DNA of 64,000 nt from Natrinema mahii (GCA_000690595.2 JHUT02000001.1:1-64000), one strand, 5' to 3'. Positions 51,528-61,696 are shown, counted from the first letter of the stretch. Numbers and translations are program-made. Notes: generated by a model not told the origin, from the sequence alone.

Positions 51528-52262
51528 TCAGAACAGTCGCCGACGCAGCCCTTCCGGCAGGAGATCCACGAGCCACGCGACGGCCCGCCAGCGCCGCGTC
51601 ACGTAGGCGTGGTCGCGCTTTTTCTCGATCGCTCGAGCGATCTGTGTGGCCGCCGTCTCGGGCGAACACTCCCAGAAGCCGCCCAGCGACAGTCTGGTGT
51701 CGACGAACCCCGGTTCGATGGTCGTGATCGCCACGTCAGTGTCGCGATCGGCCTCCCGATAGCGGAGCCCCTCCAGATACGTCGAGACGTAGGCCTTGGA
51801 GGCGCTGTACGCCGGCGCGTCGTCGTTACCGATGTGGGCCGCCACGGACGAGATGCCAACGAGATGGCCGTCAGATTCGCTCGCGTGATCGGGAGTCGAC
51901 TCGAAGTACTCCATCGCGGCCGTCGCCAGCGCCGTGAACCCGCGGACGTTGACGTCGATCGTCTCGCGTTCGGGCTCCCACTCGAGGTCGCGGTTGACCG
52001 ACGCGACGCCGGCGCTGAGAACCACGAGATCGACCGACGGCATCGCCGCCGTGAGTTCGAAAAACCCCTGGCGGGCATCCTCGGTGTCGGTGACGTCCAT
52101 CGTCGCGACGTAGGACGTGGTCGGCAGTTCGCTCCCGATCCGTCGCATCCGTTCGGTCCGGCGGGCCGCCAGTCCGATCTCGTAGCCGTCGGCGGCCAGC
52201 CGTCGGGCCACTGCTTCGCCGATACCCGACGACGCGCCGACGACGATGGCACCGGTAGTCAT
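51528..52262 (-). CDS. Short-chain dehydrogenase/reductase
   Basis: A 244-residue SDR. Cofactor motif VVGASSGIGEAVARRLA, structural VLSAGVAS, catalytic Ser in ISSVAAHIG and the Tyr-Lys pair in PAYSASKAYVSTYLEGL are intact. It uses NAD(P)H to reduce or oxidise an unknown carbonyl or alcohol. The ATG at 52262 precedes the Rossmann strand closely. It diverges from the transporter gene after it. Confidence 0.9.
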   Translation of the reverse strand: MTTGAIVVGASSGIGEAVARRLAADGYEIGLAARRTERMRRIGSELPTTSYVATMDVTDTEDARQGFFELTAAMPSVDLVVLSAGVASVNRDLEWEPERETIDVNVRGFTALATAAMEYFESTPDHASESDGHLVGISSVAAHIGNDDAPAYSASKAYVSTYLEGLRYREADRDTDVAITTIEPGFVDTRLSLGGFWECSPETAATQIARAIEKKRDHAYVTRRWRAVAWLVDLLPEGLRRRLF

Positions 52263-52395
52263 GCGTGAACGTTCCGTCACTGGACCGTAATGGTATCGGG
52301 TCCGTCCGGGGTCGGTCCGTCCCGGCTGCCGGTATCACTGTCTGGAACGGGAGACGTCGTTATTTACCCGTCACCGTGGAAGCACGGACACCCGG

Positions 52396-54195
52396 ATGGC
52401 ACCGTTGACGACTGGTGCGTTGCTGGTCTTTCTGATCATCGCCGTCGCACTCGTGTTGTTCGTCACCGAGCCGGTCCCCATCGACGTCACGGCGCTCGGG
52501 ATCACGGTGAGCCTGATGCTACTCGGCCCGTGGACGGGCGTCTCGCCGAGCGATGGCGTTGCCGGGTTCTCCAACCCCGCGACGATCACGATCCTCGCGA
52601 TGATGATCCTGAGCGAGGGCGTTCGTCGAACCGGCGTTATTCAGCGCCTCCAGCAGACCGTCGCGTCCTACACCGGCACGGACGAGCACAAGCAACTCGG
52701 CGCGACGATCGGCATCGTCGGGCCGCTGTCGGGGCTGATCAACAACACGGCGGCGGTCGCCGTACTGATGCCGATGGTAAACGACCTCGCCCACGAGAAC
52801 GGCACCTCCCCCTCGAAGCTCCTCTTGCCCCTCTCGTACGCCTCGATGTTCGGCGGAATGCTCACCCTCATCGGCACGTCGACGAACCTCGTCGCGAGCA
52901 GCCTCTCCGCGGAGTACCTCGGTCGCCCCTTCTCGATGTTCGAGTTTACCCACCTCGGCGTCGTCGTGTTCGCCGTCGGCTCGGCGTACCTGCTCACCGT
53001 CGGCTACTGGCTTACCCCGGCACACGTGACCGCACGGAGCGAGCGGGAAACGGCGGGGAAAGAGGAGTACCTCACGGAACTCGTCGTCCGAACGGACTCG
53101 CCCCTGGTCGGCGTCACGCTTCGGGACGCGCTCGCGGAAGTCAGTTTCGAGGCCGACGTCACCCAGCTCGTTCGGGGCGATCGGTACACCTCGAACCCCA
53201 CGCTGTCGACGATCGTCGAGCCCGACGACATCTACACGGTTCGGCTCACCGACGACGCGCTCCAGACGTTGCTCGAGGTCGACGGAATCGATCTCGTTCC
53301 AGGCGTGACGGCCGAAACCGACCTCGAGACGCTCGCTCCGGACCAGACGCTCGTCGAGATTGTCCTCACGGCGGGCTCGGACCTGATCGGCGAGACGATC
53401 GACTCGGCGGGCTTTTCGGATACCTATCAGGCGCGAGTCCTCGCCGTTCGACGCGGCGGCAAGATCACGCACGAACGGCTGACCGAGTTCACGTTCCGGC
53501 CGGGCGACGCGCTCCTCGTCGAGTCCGAGGCCGAAACGGTCGACCGGCTGGCCGACAATCCGAACGTCATCGTCGCCGGCGACCTCGCGCTCCAGCAGTT
53601 TCGGCGGTCGAAACTCCCGCTCGCGGTCGTCGTCGTCCTCGCCGTCGTGGGACTGGCAGCGACCGGACTGGTGCCGATCATGGTCTCGGCGCTGGCCGGG
53701 GTCGTCGTCATGCTGGCCGCGGGCGTCCTCAAACCCGCCGAGGCCTACGATGCCGTCCAGTGGGATATCATCTTCCTGCTCGCGGGCGTCATCCCGCTCG
53801 GAAACGCGATGGCCGAGACCGGCGGCGCGGACGTCCTCGGCGCGCTCGTCGTCTCGAGCGCGGACTTCCTCCCCGCCGCCGCCGTCCTCGGCGTCTTCTA
53901 CCTGCTGACGGCCCTGATGACCAACGTCGTCAGCAATCAGGCCAGCGTCGTGTTACTCGTCCCGGTGGCGATCGACGTGGCCTCGAGACTCGACGCGAAC
54001 CCCTTCGCGTTCGTCCTCGCGGTGACCTTCGCCGCCAGTACGGCCTTCATGACGCCAGTCGGCTACCAGACGAATCTCTTCGTCTACGGGCCGGGCAAGT
54101 ACCAGTTCCGGGACTTCATCCGTGTGGGCGGCCCGCTCCAGTTGCTGCTGGCGGTCGTCACCACGGCCGGAATAACGGCGTTCTGGGGCCTCTAA
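52396..54195 (+). CDS. SLC13-family permease with RCK_C (TrkA_C) domains
   Basis: A 599-residue membrane protein. Membrane segments flank a soluble middle region (about residues 215-400) with two TrkA_C-like folds (EYLTELVVRTDSPLVGVTLR and TLVEIVLTAGSDLIGETID). The transport core has the SLC13/DASS signatures INNTAAVAVLMPM, GTSTNLVASS, LMTNVVSNQASVVLLVPVAI and TPVGYQTNLFVYGPG. These proteins move dicarboxylates, sulfate or other anions with sodium. The substrate cannot be read from the sequence. Confidence 0.88.
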   Translation: MAPLTTGALLVFLIIAVALVLFVTEPVPIDVTALGITVSLMLLGPWTGVSPSDGVAGFSNPATITILAMMILSEGVRRTGVIQRLQQTVASYTGTDEHKQLGATIGIVGPLSGLINNTAAVAVLMPMVNDLAHENGTSPSKLLLPLSYASMFGGMLTLIGTSTNLVASSLSAEYLGRPFSMFEFTHLGVVVFAVGSAYLLTVGYWLTPAHVTARSERETAGKEEYLTELVVRTDSPLVGVTLRDALAEVSFEADVTQLVRGDRYTSNPTLSTIVEPDDIYTVRLTDDALQTLLEVDGIDLVPGVTAETDLETLAPDQTLVEIVLTAGSDLIGETIDSAGFSDTYQARVLAVRRGGKITHERLTEFTFRPGDALLVESEAETVDRLADNPNVIVAGDLALQQFRRSKLPLAVVVVLAVVGLAATGLVPIMVSALAGVVVMLAAGVLKPAEAYDAVQWDIIFLLAGVIPLGNAMAETGGADVLGALVVSSADFLPAAAVLGVFYLLTALMTNVVSNQASVVLLVPVAIDVASRLDANPFAFVLAVTFAASTAFMTPVGYQTNLFVYGPGKYQFRDFIRVGGPLQLLLAVVTTAGITAFWGL

Positions 54196-54269
54196 CGGCT
54201 TCCCGCGCCAACGGACCGGTTCGAAAGCGCCGGCAGTACGGCTTTGACGCTCGCGCCCCTCGACGGCAT

Positions 54270-54755
54270 ATGGTCGACGTAGTGCTGGTCCTCGCGATCG
54301 CGTTGCTCGCCGGTGCGATCGTCGGCGCGGCCGTCCCGATGGTGCCGAGCGGCCTCCTCTCGCTGGCCGGGCTCGGCGTCTACTGGTGGGGAGCCGGATC
54401 GGCGGAGATTAGCGCCATCACCGTCACCGTCCTCGCCGCCATCGCCGTCGTCACCGCGCTCGTCGAGTTCTTCGGCGGCTCGATCGCCGCCCGGGCCGGC
54501 GGGGCGTCGTGGCTGACCACCGCCGTCGCCGCCGTCGTCGGAATCGCCCTCATGCTCGTCACCGGCCCGGTCGGGCTGCTGGCCGGCCTCTTTGGCACCG
54601 TCTTCGTCCTCGAGCTCGTCCGCGGCGAGGAACTCGAGGGCAGCGCCCGGTCGGCGGTCTACACGACCGTTGGGACCCTCGCATCGACGGCGATTCAGGT
54701 GCTGTTGACGGGGACGATCCTGCTTGGTTTTCTCGTGGCCGTCTTCCTGCTGTGA
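54270..54755 (+). CDS. DUF456 membrane protein
   Basis: A 161-residue protein with four or five hydrophobic helices (VVLVLAIALLAGAIVGAAVP, WLTTAVAAVVGIALMLV, GPVGLLAGLFGTVFVLELVR, IQVLLTGTILLGFLVAVFLL). The Pro/Gly-rich turns VPMVPSGLLSL and GPVGLLAG match the DUF456 family, whose role is unknown. The ATG at 54270 is chosen because it begins the first membrane helix. Confidence 0.85.
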   Translation: MVDVVLVLAIALLAGAIVGAAVPMVPSGLLSLAGLGVYWWGAGSAEISAITVTVLAAIAVVTALVEFFGGSIAARAGGASWLTTAVAAVVGIALMLVTGPVGLLAGLFGTVFVLELVRGEELEGSARSAVYTTVGTLASTAIQVLLTGTILLGFLVAVFLL

Positions 54756-54794
54756 CCGACGGAACACTGAAGTCGTGGGTATCGTTCACACGGG

Positions 54795-54962
54795 ATGATG
54801 GACTGTACCGAACCCGACTGCCAGCGCCCTGCAGCGGTCGAGCTACATGTCCCGTGGGACGAAAACCGGGTCGTCTGTGCCGCCCACGCCCGCGTCCTGG
54901 GCCGGCGGGACGGCATCGTCGCCGATCCGTTGCCCGACCGGGGTGACGAACTGCTCGAGTAG
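54795..54962 (+). CDS. Small CxxC-type zinc protein, 55 residues
   Basis: Starts at ATG 54795 or 54798 and ends with TAG at 54960-54962. It carries MDCTEPDCQRPAAVELHV then VVCAAHARVLGR, giving two Cys pairs plus His (C-x4-C and C-x2-H) that should bind one zinc. The pattern is that of small haloarchaeal zinc proteins. It follows the DUF456 gene by 39 bases and is too short for many gene callers. Confidence 0.6.
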   Translation: MMDCTEPDCQRPAAVELHVPWDENRVVCAAHARVLGRRDGIVADPLPDRGDELLE

Positions 54963-55023
54963 GCGTCGACGTCGCTCGAAACGCAGCGACGCCGAGACGC
55001 GACCGTCTCGAAACCGATCCCGA

Positions 55024-56754
55024 TCAGGGGTGTGCGTAGTACGCGACGGTCTCGTCGTCGGCGTCTCCGTGTCGATCGATTCGTGCAAACCCGACCCGTT
55101 CGAACTGCACCAGTTCATCGGGCTCGAGGTCGGCGACGCCGGGTTCGGCGTGCCCCGTCACGTCGCCCTCGATCGTCCGCATGCGGAGAGGAACGCGGTC
55201 GTCCGCGGGCACCCAGTGGACGACGTCGACGCCCTCCTCGCGAACGACGTCGATGTCGTCGTCGGTGTAGCGCAACGCGCCGTCCTCGAGTTCGAACCCG
55301 CCCAGCCCCTTCAGCCAGAGCCGCGCGTCGTCGCCCGCCTCGGGAAGGTCCCCGGCCTCGAGCATGACCGAGTCGCCGACGGGAATCTCGCGGACGCCCC
55401 GCTCCTCGTGGTCGGGATGCAGCGGCGGGTTCGCTTCCGCCGGCGGGTCCCCGGCGAGGGGGACTTGATTGCCGTCGCGGACGAAGAAGCGGCGGTCAGT
55501 CTCGTCGTCGATCAGGTCGCGGTTGGCCGCGTAGATCGAACTCAACGCGAGGTCGACGTCGCTGGTCGAGGTGCCCAGTCCGACCATCGCCTCGACGATG
55601 GCCTCGCCGCGGATGCCCCGCCGACGCAGGCTCTTGAGCGTCGGCGCTCGCGGGTCGTCCCAGCCGTCGAGTTCGCCCGCCTCGATCAACTCCGAGATGG
55701 TCGAGGTACTCATCTTCACGTCGTAATCGTCGAGCTGGACGTGGCCCCAGTGGACGACCTCCGGGTACTCCCAGTCGAAATAGTCGTAGACGAACCCCTG
55801 TCGCTTCGCGGAGTCCTGCAGGTCGATCCCGCGGATGATGTGGGTGACCCCCAGCAGGTGGTCGTCGATCCCCGACTGGAAGTCGAGCATCGGCCAGCAG
55901 CGGTACTCGCTGGCTTCCTCGCGGGGGTGTGGCGTGTCGATCATTCGGAAGGCCACCCAGTCGCGCAGGGCGGGGTTCTTGTGTTCGATGTCCGTCTTCA
56001 CCCGCAGGACCATCTCGCCGCTGTCGTACTCGCCGTCGATCATGGCCGCGAACTCCTCGCGGACCGTCTCGACGTCCTTCTGGCGGTGGGGACAGGCCTC
56101 GCCCGCGTTCTTCAGCTCCGAGAACTCCTCGCCCGAACACGAGCAGGTGTAGGCCCCGCCGAGTTCGATCAGCTCGCGAGCGTGGTCGTAGTAGGTCTCG
56201 AGGCGGTCGCTGGCCTTGTACACGTCGTCGGGCTCGAAGCCGAGATACTCGAGGTCCTCGAGGATGGCGTCGTAGGCCTCGAGATCGGGCCGCTTGGTCT
56301 CGGGGTCGGTGTCGTCGAAGCGCACGCAGAACCAGCCGTCGTAGCGCTCGCGGTAGCTGCCGATGACGGCGGGCATCCGGGCGTGGCCGACGTGCCAGGG
56401 CCCGTTGGGGTTTGGCGCACACCGCATCCGGATCTCGTCGTACTCGTCCGCGTTGGGCAGGTCGGGGAGATCGTGGTCGTCTGCTTCCTCCTCGGCCTCG
56501 ATCTCGGCGAGTTCCTCGGGCGCGAGTTCCTCGAGTCGCTCGCGTTTCTCGTCGTAGTCGAGGTCGTTGACCCGGCCGACGACGCCGCCGGCGATCCCCG
56601 GAATCTCGTCGCCGTGTTCGCGAAAGTCGGGGTTGTCGCCCATCAGCGGCCCCATGATGGCACCGACGTCGGCGTCGCTCTCGTGTTTGACGGCGTTCAA
56701 TAAGGCGTGCTTCTCGACCTCGCGCTCGATGCGCTCGCGTAAATCGTCGTCCAT
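55024..56754 (-). CDS. gltX: Glutamyl-tRNA synthetase
   Basis: A 576-residue archaeal/eukaryal-type GluRS (or GlxRS). The class I signatures are PNPNGPWHVGHARMP (HIGH form) and DVKMSTSTIS (KMSKS form). The N-terminal acidic helical part and the C-terminal beta-barrel are as in archaeal enzymes. In haloarchaea it charges both tRNA-Glu and tRNA-Gln, the latter amidated later. The ATG at 56754 fits (MDDDLRERIEREVEKHALLN); the long frame upstream is spurious. Confidence 0.96.
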   Translation of the reverse strand: MDDDLRERIEREVEKHALLNAVKHESDADVGAIMGPLMGDNPDFREHGDEIPGIAGGVVGRVNDLDYDEKRERLEELAPEELAEIEAEEEADDHDLPDLPNADEYDEIRMRCAPNPNGPWHVGHARMPAVIGSYRERYDGWFCVRFDDTDPETKRPDLEAYDAILEDLEYLGFEPDDVYKASDRLETYYDHARELIELGGAYTCSCSGEEFSELKNAGEACPHRQKDVETVREEFAAMIDGEYDSGEMVLRVKTDIEHKNPALRDWVAFRMIDTPHPREEASEYRCWPMLDFQSGIDDHLLGVTHIIRGIDLQDSAKRQGFVYDYFDWEYPEVVHWGHVQLDDYDVKMSTSTISELIEAGELDGWDDPRAPTLKSLRRRGIRGEAIVEAMVGLGTSTSDVDLALSSIYAANRDLIDDETDRRFFVRDGNQVPLAGDPPAEANPPLHPDHEERGVREIPVGDSVMLEAGDLPEAGDDARLWLKGLGGFELEDGALRYTDDDIDVVREEGVDVVHWVPADDRVPLRMRTIEGDVTGHAEPGVADLEPDELVQFERVGFARIDRHGDADDETVAYYAHP

Positions 56755-57091
56755 TACCCGGCGGTACTTCCGCCCGGGCCAAAACCCTCGCGATTCGGGC
56801 CGCACCGACGCACGCACCGGCGACGAGTCATACTGGCTGCTGTCCGTCAGTTTCGGCGCAGCCGCCACCGTTCCGCGGTCTCGCCGGGACACCGTCACAG
56901 CCGACCGTCTCAGTCCTCGGAGAACTCCCCCTCTCTTCTCGGAGCGACTCGACCGGAACGCCGTTCCGGTCGACCAACGCGTCGAACTCACCGGCGTCCC
57001 CTTCCGGGGGCGATTCGTTCACGGGCACGATCGCGTTCGATCCGACGGTCGCGATGACCGACTCGAGACGGCCAGCGGTCGCGATCGCCCG
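56755..57091. other. Gap between idsA and gltX
   Basis: About 337 bases. A minus-strand frame of 66 codons (56828-57028) exists but is not convincing as a protein. No RNA gene or repeat is seen, and no clear TATA box precedes gltX. Confidence 0.4.
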
Positions 57092-58144
57092 TCAGTAGCC
57101 GCGTTCGATCAGGTAATCCGCCAGCTCACAGAGCAGGTCGCGGGCCTCGTTGTCCGGCAGCACCTCGAGTCGGCGCTTGCCCCGTTCGACGAGGTCGGTC
57201 GCGGTCTCGTCGGCGTAGGCGATCGACCCCGACGCCTCGAGTTCGGCGACGGCGTCGTCGATCTCGGCCTCCGTGACCGCCTCGACGTCGTCGGTATCGA
57301 CCAGGTTCTCGACGTCGACACCCTGCTCGCGGGCGTGGACGGTGATCAGGGTCTGTTTGTTCTCGACGAGGTCGCTGCCGCGCTGTTTGCCCAACTGTTC
57401 GCTCGGGACGGTCAGATCGAGGACGTCGTCCCGGATCTGGAACGCGCGGCCGATGTCGAGCCCGTAGCCGTAGAGTTCCTCGATGGTCTCGTCGTCGGCC
57501 CCGAGCAGGATCGCGGGGAGACACGCCGACGCGGCGTACAGCACGGCCGTCTTCTGCTCGACCATCTCGAGGTACTCGTCGGGGGAGACGTCGGTCCGCT
57601 CCTCGAAGGTGACGTCCAGCGACTGGCCCTCGCAGATGTCCGTACAGGTCGTCGCCAGCACGTCGAGGGCGTCGACGATCCGATCCGACTCCGCGCCCGT
57701 ATCGAGCATGATCTCGAAGGCCTTCGAGTAGAGCGTGTCGCCGGCGAGGATCGCCGTCTCGAGGTCGTACTCCTTGTGGACGGCCGGTACCCCGCGACGG
57801 AGGTCGTCGTCGTCCATGATGTCGTCGTGGATCAGAGTAAACGACTGAATGACCTCGACGCTGACCGCGGCGGCCATCATATCGACCGGCCCGCTCCCGT
57901 CGACCGGGTCGAACGAGCGGTAGTCCGCCGACAGCGGATCGACGTCGGTCAGCGCCTCCGCGGTCGTCAGCAACACCGTCGGCCGGAGCCGCTTGCCGCC
58001 CGCATCGAGCAGGTAGCGGGAGGCCTCGTAGAGCCGTTCGGGTCGCTGGATCGGGAGCTCCTCGGGGATCGCGTCGTTGACCTGCTCGCGGCGCTTCCGG
58101 ACCGCCTCGAGCACCGCCTCTTCGCGTGCCTCTGGGCTCGTCAT
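57092..58144 (-). CDS. idsA: Geranylgeranyl/farnesyl diphosphate synthase
   Basis: A 350-residue prenyl synthase. The first Asp-rich motif is FTLIHDDIMDDDDLRRG, the second RAFQIRDDVLDL, and LLDAGGKRLRP is the N-terminal substrate loop. It builds C15-C20 prenyl diphosphates for the archaeal lipid core. Its start follows the RNase J stop by one base, and the isoprenoid and RNase J pairing is common in haloarchaea. Confidence 0.95.
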   Translation of the reverse strand: MTSPEAREEAVLEAVRKRREQVNDAIPEELPIQRPERLYEASRYLLDAGGKRLRPTVLLTTAEALTDVDPLSADYRSFDPVDGSGPVDMMAAAVSVEVIQSFTLIHDDIMDDDDLRRGVPAVHKEYDLETAILAGDTLYSKAFEIMLDTGAESDRIVDALDVLATTCTDICEGQSLDVTFEERTDVSPDEYLEMVEQKTAVLYAASACLPAILLGADDETIEELYGYGLDIGRAFQIRDDVLDLTVPSEQLGKQRGSDLVENKQTLITVHAREQGVDVENLVDTDDVEAVTEAEIDDAVAELEASGSIAYADETATDLVERGKRRLEVLPDNEARDLLCELADYLIERGY

Positions 58145-58145
58145 A

Positions 58146-59492
58146 TCACTCGACCAGCTGGATGAGGTTCCCGTTGCGCGTCACGTGAAGGTCTCGGCCC
58201 ATCTTGTAGCCCTCGTTCTCACAGAGATTGACGTAGCTGGAGAAGCCGCTCATGTCCTGGTGAGCCGGAATGACGTGCTGGGGCTGCAAGGCATCGAGCA
58301 TCTCGTAGTGGCCTTCCTGATTGAGGTGGCCCGAGACGTGGATGTCGTCGTAGACGCGTGCGCCCTGCATGCCCAACAGCTTCTCGGCCTGGTAGCGCTG
58401 GCCCTCGTTGGTCGGCTCCGGGATCACGCGGGCCGAGAAGACGACCTTGTCGCCATCGTCCAGTTCGTAGGGTGTCTCGCCGCGGGCCATCCGGGTGAGC
58501 ATCGCGCGGGGCTCGCCCTGGTGGCCGGTGACGACGGGCAGGTAGTTCTCCTTGCCCTCGTTCATGATGCGTTTGAACGTCCGATCGACGGACTTGCGGT
58601 GGCCGAACATCCCCAGATCGGAGGGGAAGTCGATGAAGTCGAGTCGCTCCGCGGTGCCCGAATACTTCTCCATCGACCGACCGAGCAGGACCGGCTGCCG
58701 GCCGATGTCGTCGGCGAACTCGACCAGCGACTTGACGCGGGCGATATGGCTCGAGAACGTCGTCGCGACGATACCGCCGTCGTAATCCTCCATGCTGTAG
58801 AGGACGTCCCGGAGGTGTTCGCGAGCGACGCTTTCCGAGGGCGTTCGTCCCTTCTTGTTCGCGTTGGTACAGTCCTCGATGTAACACAGCACGCCGTTGC
58901 CCTCGCGGCCGATTTCGCGGAACCGCTCCATGTCGATCGGGTCGCCGATGACCGGCGTGTGATCCATCCGCTTGTCCAGCCCATAGACGATCGACCCTTC
59001 GGGGGTGTGAAGGACCGGGTTGATCGCGTCGATGATCGAGTGGGTGACGTTGACGAACTCGAGTTCGTTGCGGTCGCCGATCGACATCGTCTCGCCGGCC
59101 TCCATCTTGACGAGGTCGTTCTCGACGCCGAACTTCTGTTCGCTCTCGATCTGCTGTTTGACCAGCTCGATCGTAAACGGCGTCGCGACGACCGGTGCGT
59201 CGTATCGGTGGGCGAGCTTGCTGATCGCGCCGATGTGGTCTAAGTGACCGTGGGTCGGCACGATTGCCTTGACGTCGCCCTCGAGGTCGCTCATGACCCG
59301 ATCGTCCGGGATAGCGCCCATGTCGATCAGATCGAGACTGTGCATCTGCTCGGTTTCGACGTTGTCGTGGATCAGGACCTGCGAGAGGTTCAGACCCATA
59401 TCGAAGATGACGACGTCGTCGCCGGCGCGGACGGCGGTCATCTGCCGTCCGACTTCTTCGTAGCCGCCAATGGTTGCGATTTCGATTTCCAT
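58146..59492 (-). CDS. rnj: RNase J (beta-CASP ribonuclease)
   Basis: A 448-residue beta-CASP nuclease. Metal motifs are [13 protein letters not shown] (HxHxDH) and [12 protein letters not shown], and the beta-CASP part has [20 protein letters not shown] and [14 protein letters not shown]. Archaeal RNase J is a 5'-3' exoribonuclease for RNA decay. It is cotranscribed with idsA. A long leader with strong hairpins precedes it (59493-59704). Confidence 0.95.
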   Translation of the reverse strand: MEIEIATIGGYEEVGRQMTAVRAGDDVVIFDMGLNLSQVLIHDNVETEQMHSLDLIDMGAIPDDRVMSDLEGDVKAIVPTHGHLDHIGAISKLAHRYDAPVVATPFTIELVKQQIESEQKFGVENDLVKMEAGETMSIGDRNELEFVNVTHSIIDAINPVLHTPEGSIVYGLDKRMDHTPVIGDPIDMERFREIGREGNGVLCYIEDCTNANKKGRTPSESVAREHLRDVLYSMEDYDGGIVATTFSSHIARVKSLVEFADDIGRQPVLLGRSMEKYSGTAERLDFIDFPSDLGMFGHRKSVDRTFKRIMNEGKENYLPVVTGHQGEPRAMLTRMARGETPYELDDGDKVVFSARVIPEPTNEGQRYQAEKLLGMQGARVYDDIHVSGHLNQEGHYEMLDALQPQHVIPAHQDMSGFSSYVNLCENEGYKMGRDLHVTRNGNLIQLVE

Positions 59493-59704
59493 GGTTCGTA
59501 GCACTGAAAGCCGCGTGATGGACTCTCATCGAAACTGTCCGCGGACGCCTAGTCGTACGGCCCCGGCGTCTTGCAGCGCGTCGGCCATCCCGCTATGCGC
59601 TCGCGGGGACGACCGTCCCCGTCCGGCTCACGACATCGTGAGCCCCCGAACGCACTTGCCCGCGGGTTTCGTTGCTCGTCCCTACACGCCCGGGCATTAA
59701 AAAC
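59493..59704 (-). promoter_or_regulatory. Structured leader of the rnj-idsA operon
   Basis: A TATA-like TTTTTAATG (59694-59704) on the minus strand lies about 200 bases before the rnj ATG, so the mRNA would have a long leader. Two perfect hairpins are in it: CGGGGAC-4-GTCCCCG (59603-59620) and GGCTCACGA-2-TCGTGAGCC (59625-59644). A 20-codon frame runs from 59588 to 59526. The rest to 59835 on the other side is the trkA start region. Confidence 0.4.
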
Positions 59705-59835
59705 ACAGTGGGTTGGCCGTCTCGCGGGGGCGATCCGGGCGGAACGCGGAGATCGTCGCGACCTTCGAGACACCGTAATCCATTTCTCTATCCGGCCGAA
59801 ACCGGTGGTCAATACATGCTTTCGGAGGGATCGTC

Positions 59836-61167
59836 GTGTACGTAATCATCGTCGGTGCCGGCGAGGTCGGGCGCTCGATCGCCGCGAACCTCGAGGACGG
59901 CCACGACGTGGTCGTCATCGACCGTGACGCGGACGTCGTCGACGAACTCACCTACTCGCTGGACGTGCTGACGATCCGCGGCGACGGGACCGACCTCGAT
60001 ATCCTTCGCGAGGCGGGCCTCGAGCAGGCGGGGCTGGTCATCGCCTGTACGGACAACGACGAGACGAACGCGGTCGTCTGTGGCGCGGCGAAAGCGGCCG
60101 GCGACGTCTTCACCATCGCTCGGGTGCGCCGCCGAACCCTGCTCGAGACCTGGCAGGGATCGCAGGGTGCCTTCGGCGTCGATTTCATGGTCTGTACCGA
60201 CCTGCTGACCGCGCGGGCGATCTTCCGGATCTCCGGGTTGCCGAGTGCACACGACGTCGATACCTTCGCGGGCGGGCTGGTCCGGATGGCCGAGTTCGAC
60301 ATTCCGACGGACAGCCCGATTGTTGACCTGACCGTCAGCGAGGCCGACTGTTACGACTCGCTGACGTTCGCGGCGATCTTCCGCGACGACGAGATGATCG
60401 TGACCCGCGGCGACACACACATTCGGGCGGGTGATCGGGTCGTCGTCATCGGTAGCCCCGAATCGATCAACGAGTTCGCCGACGAGGTCGCGACCAAACC
60501 GGACGACGCCGAGGAGGTCGTCATCGTCGGTGGCAGCGAGGTCGGCTACCAGGCGGCCCGCGAGTTTGAGGACCACGGGTTCCGGCCGCGGCTGATCGAA
60601 CGGGACCACGAACGGGCCCGCGAGATCGCCGAATCGCTGCCGAACACGATGGTCATGGAAAGCGACGCGACCAACTCCGAGTTCCTCGCTCGGGAACACG
60701 TCGGCGAGGCCGACGTCGTCGTCGCCGCCTTAGACAGCGACGAAAAGAACCTGCTCGTCTCGCTGTTGGCCGACCGACTCGGCGTCGACCGCACCGTCGC
60801 GATCATCGAGAACCCCGAGTACGCCGACCTCTTCGAGACCGTCGGCATCGACGTCGCGATCAATCCCCGCGAGGAGACCGCCGAGGAGATCATCCGGTTT
60901 ACCCGGACCGACAACACCGAGAAGATCGCGATGCTCGAGCACGACCGCGCCGAGGTCATCGAGATCGAGGTCGGCCCGGAGAGCGCCCTCGCCGGGCGCG
61001 AGATCGTCGACGCGACCGACGATCTCCCCGACGGCGTCGTCATCGGAGCGATCTCGCGGTCCGGCGACCACATCACGCCCCGCGGGTCGACCGTGATCCA
61101 GCCCGGCGACCACGTCATCGTCTTCGTCGACGCGACGATCCTCGACGACGTTCTCGAGCTGATCTAG
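59836..61167 (+). CDS. trkA: Trk potassium uptake regulator TrkA
   Basis: A 443-residue protein with two RCK repeats. The GTG at 59836 opens MYVIIVGAGEVGRSIAANLE (NAD-binding GAGEVG). TrkA_C domains follow, and the second RCK half starts VVIVGGSEVGYQAAREFE. It gates the TrkH channel at the inner membrane face in response to NAD(H)/ATP. The TrkH gene follows after a small membrane protein gene on the other strand. Confidence 0.95.
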   Translation: MYVIIVGAGEVGRSIAANLEDGHDVVVIDRDADVVDELTYSLDVLTIRGDGTDLDILREAGLEQAGLVIACTDNDETNAVVCGAAKAAGDVFTIARVRRRTLLETWQGSQGAFGVDFMVCTDLLTARAIFRISGLPSAHDVDTFAGGLVRMAEFDIPTDSPIVDLTVSEADCYDSLTFAAIFRDDEMIVTRGDTHIRAGDRVVVIGSPESINEFADEVATKPDDAEEVVIVGGSEVGYQAAREFEDHGFRPRLIERDHERAREIAESLPNTMVMESDATNSEFLAREHVGEADVVVAALDSDEKNLLVSLLADRLGVDRTVAIIENPEYADLFETVGIDVAINPREETAEEIIRFTRTDNTEKIAMLEHDRAEVIEIEVGPESALAGREIVDATDDLPDGVVIGAISRSGDHITPRGSTVIQPGDHVIVFVDATILDDVLELI

Positions 61168-61250
61168 CGCCGCCGATCGGTCGGCGACGAACCCAGTCCC
61201 GCTCGGACCCGTCGAACGGGGCGATAGTCAATAGAACTACCGCGACGAAG

Positions 61251-61496
61251 TCACTTCCACGGCCGGTTCCGTCGCCGCTGTTGTCTCGGTCGGTCTTCGG
61301 CTTCCGTCAGGAACCGTTCGATCGCCCGGCCGGCCCACAGGAAGACGACCGTCATGAAGACGGCCAGCTCGAGCCGGACGACGGAGTCGTATCGGACCGC
61401 GAGGACGAGGGCCATGATCGCCACCGCGGCGGCCACGACGCTGAACACGTCGTAAAACGAGTAGGGATAGCGAACGCTTGGAACTCGAACGCACAT
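61251..61496 (-). CDS. Small two-helix membrane protein
   Basis: An 81-residue protein from the ATG at 61496. Two hydrophobic helices (VFSVVAAAVAIMALVLAV, LELAVFMTVVFLWAG) are followed by a basic tail. No family name is recalled. It lies between trkA and trkH on the opposite strand. Confidence 0.6.
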   Translation of the reverse strand: MCVRVPSVRYPYSFYDVFSVVAAAVAIMALVLAVRYDSVVRLELAVFMTVVFLWAGRAIERFLTEAEDRPRQQRRRNRPWK

Positions 61497-61696
61497 ACTG
61501 CTATCTACGCGCAGTCGATATATCGCCCTATCCACAAACCGATCTCCTCCGTTCGAAAACCCACCTTTTCGAGGTGCGTTTCCGCCGGCGAGGACCCCGT
61601 CCACCGGGCGGAGACAGTCTTACGATGGATTAATGAAACCGAATCGAAATGCCATAGATACCGTGTCCAGACGCGACTCCGCGAGCGGGGTGTTCC

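Noticed and set aside
54847-56703. 618-codon plus-strand frame opposite gltX
   Set aside because: Antisense shadow; gltX has both class I synthetase signatures.
56828-57028. 66-codon minus-strand frame between idsA and gltX
   Set aside because: No start signal, no pattern, and a composition like non-coding GC-rich DNA.
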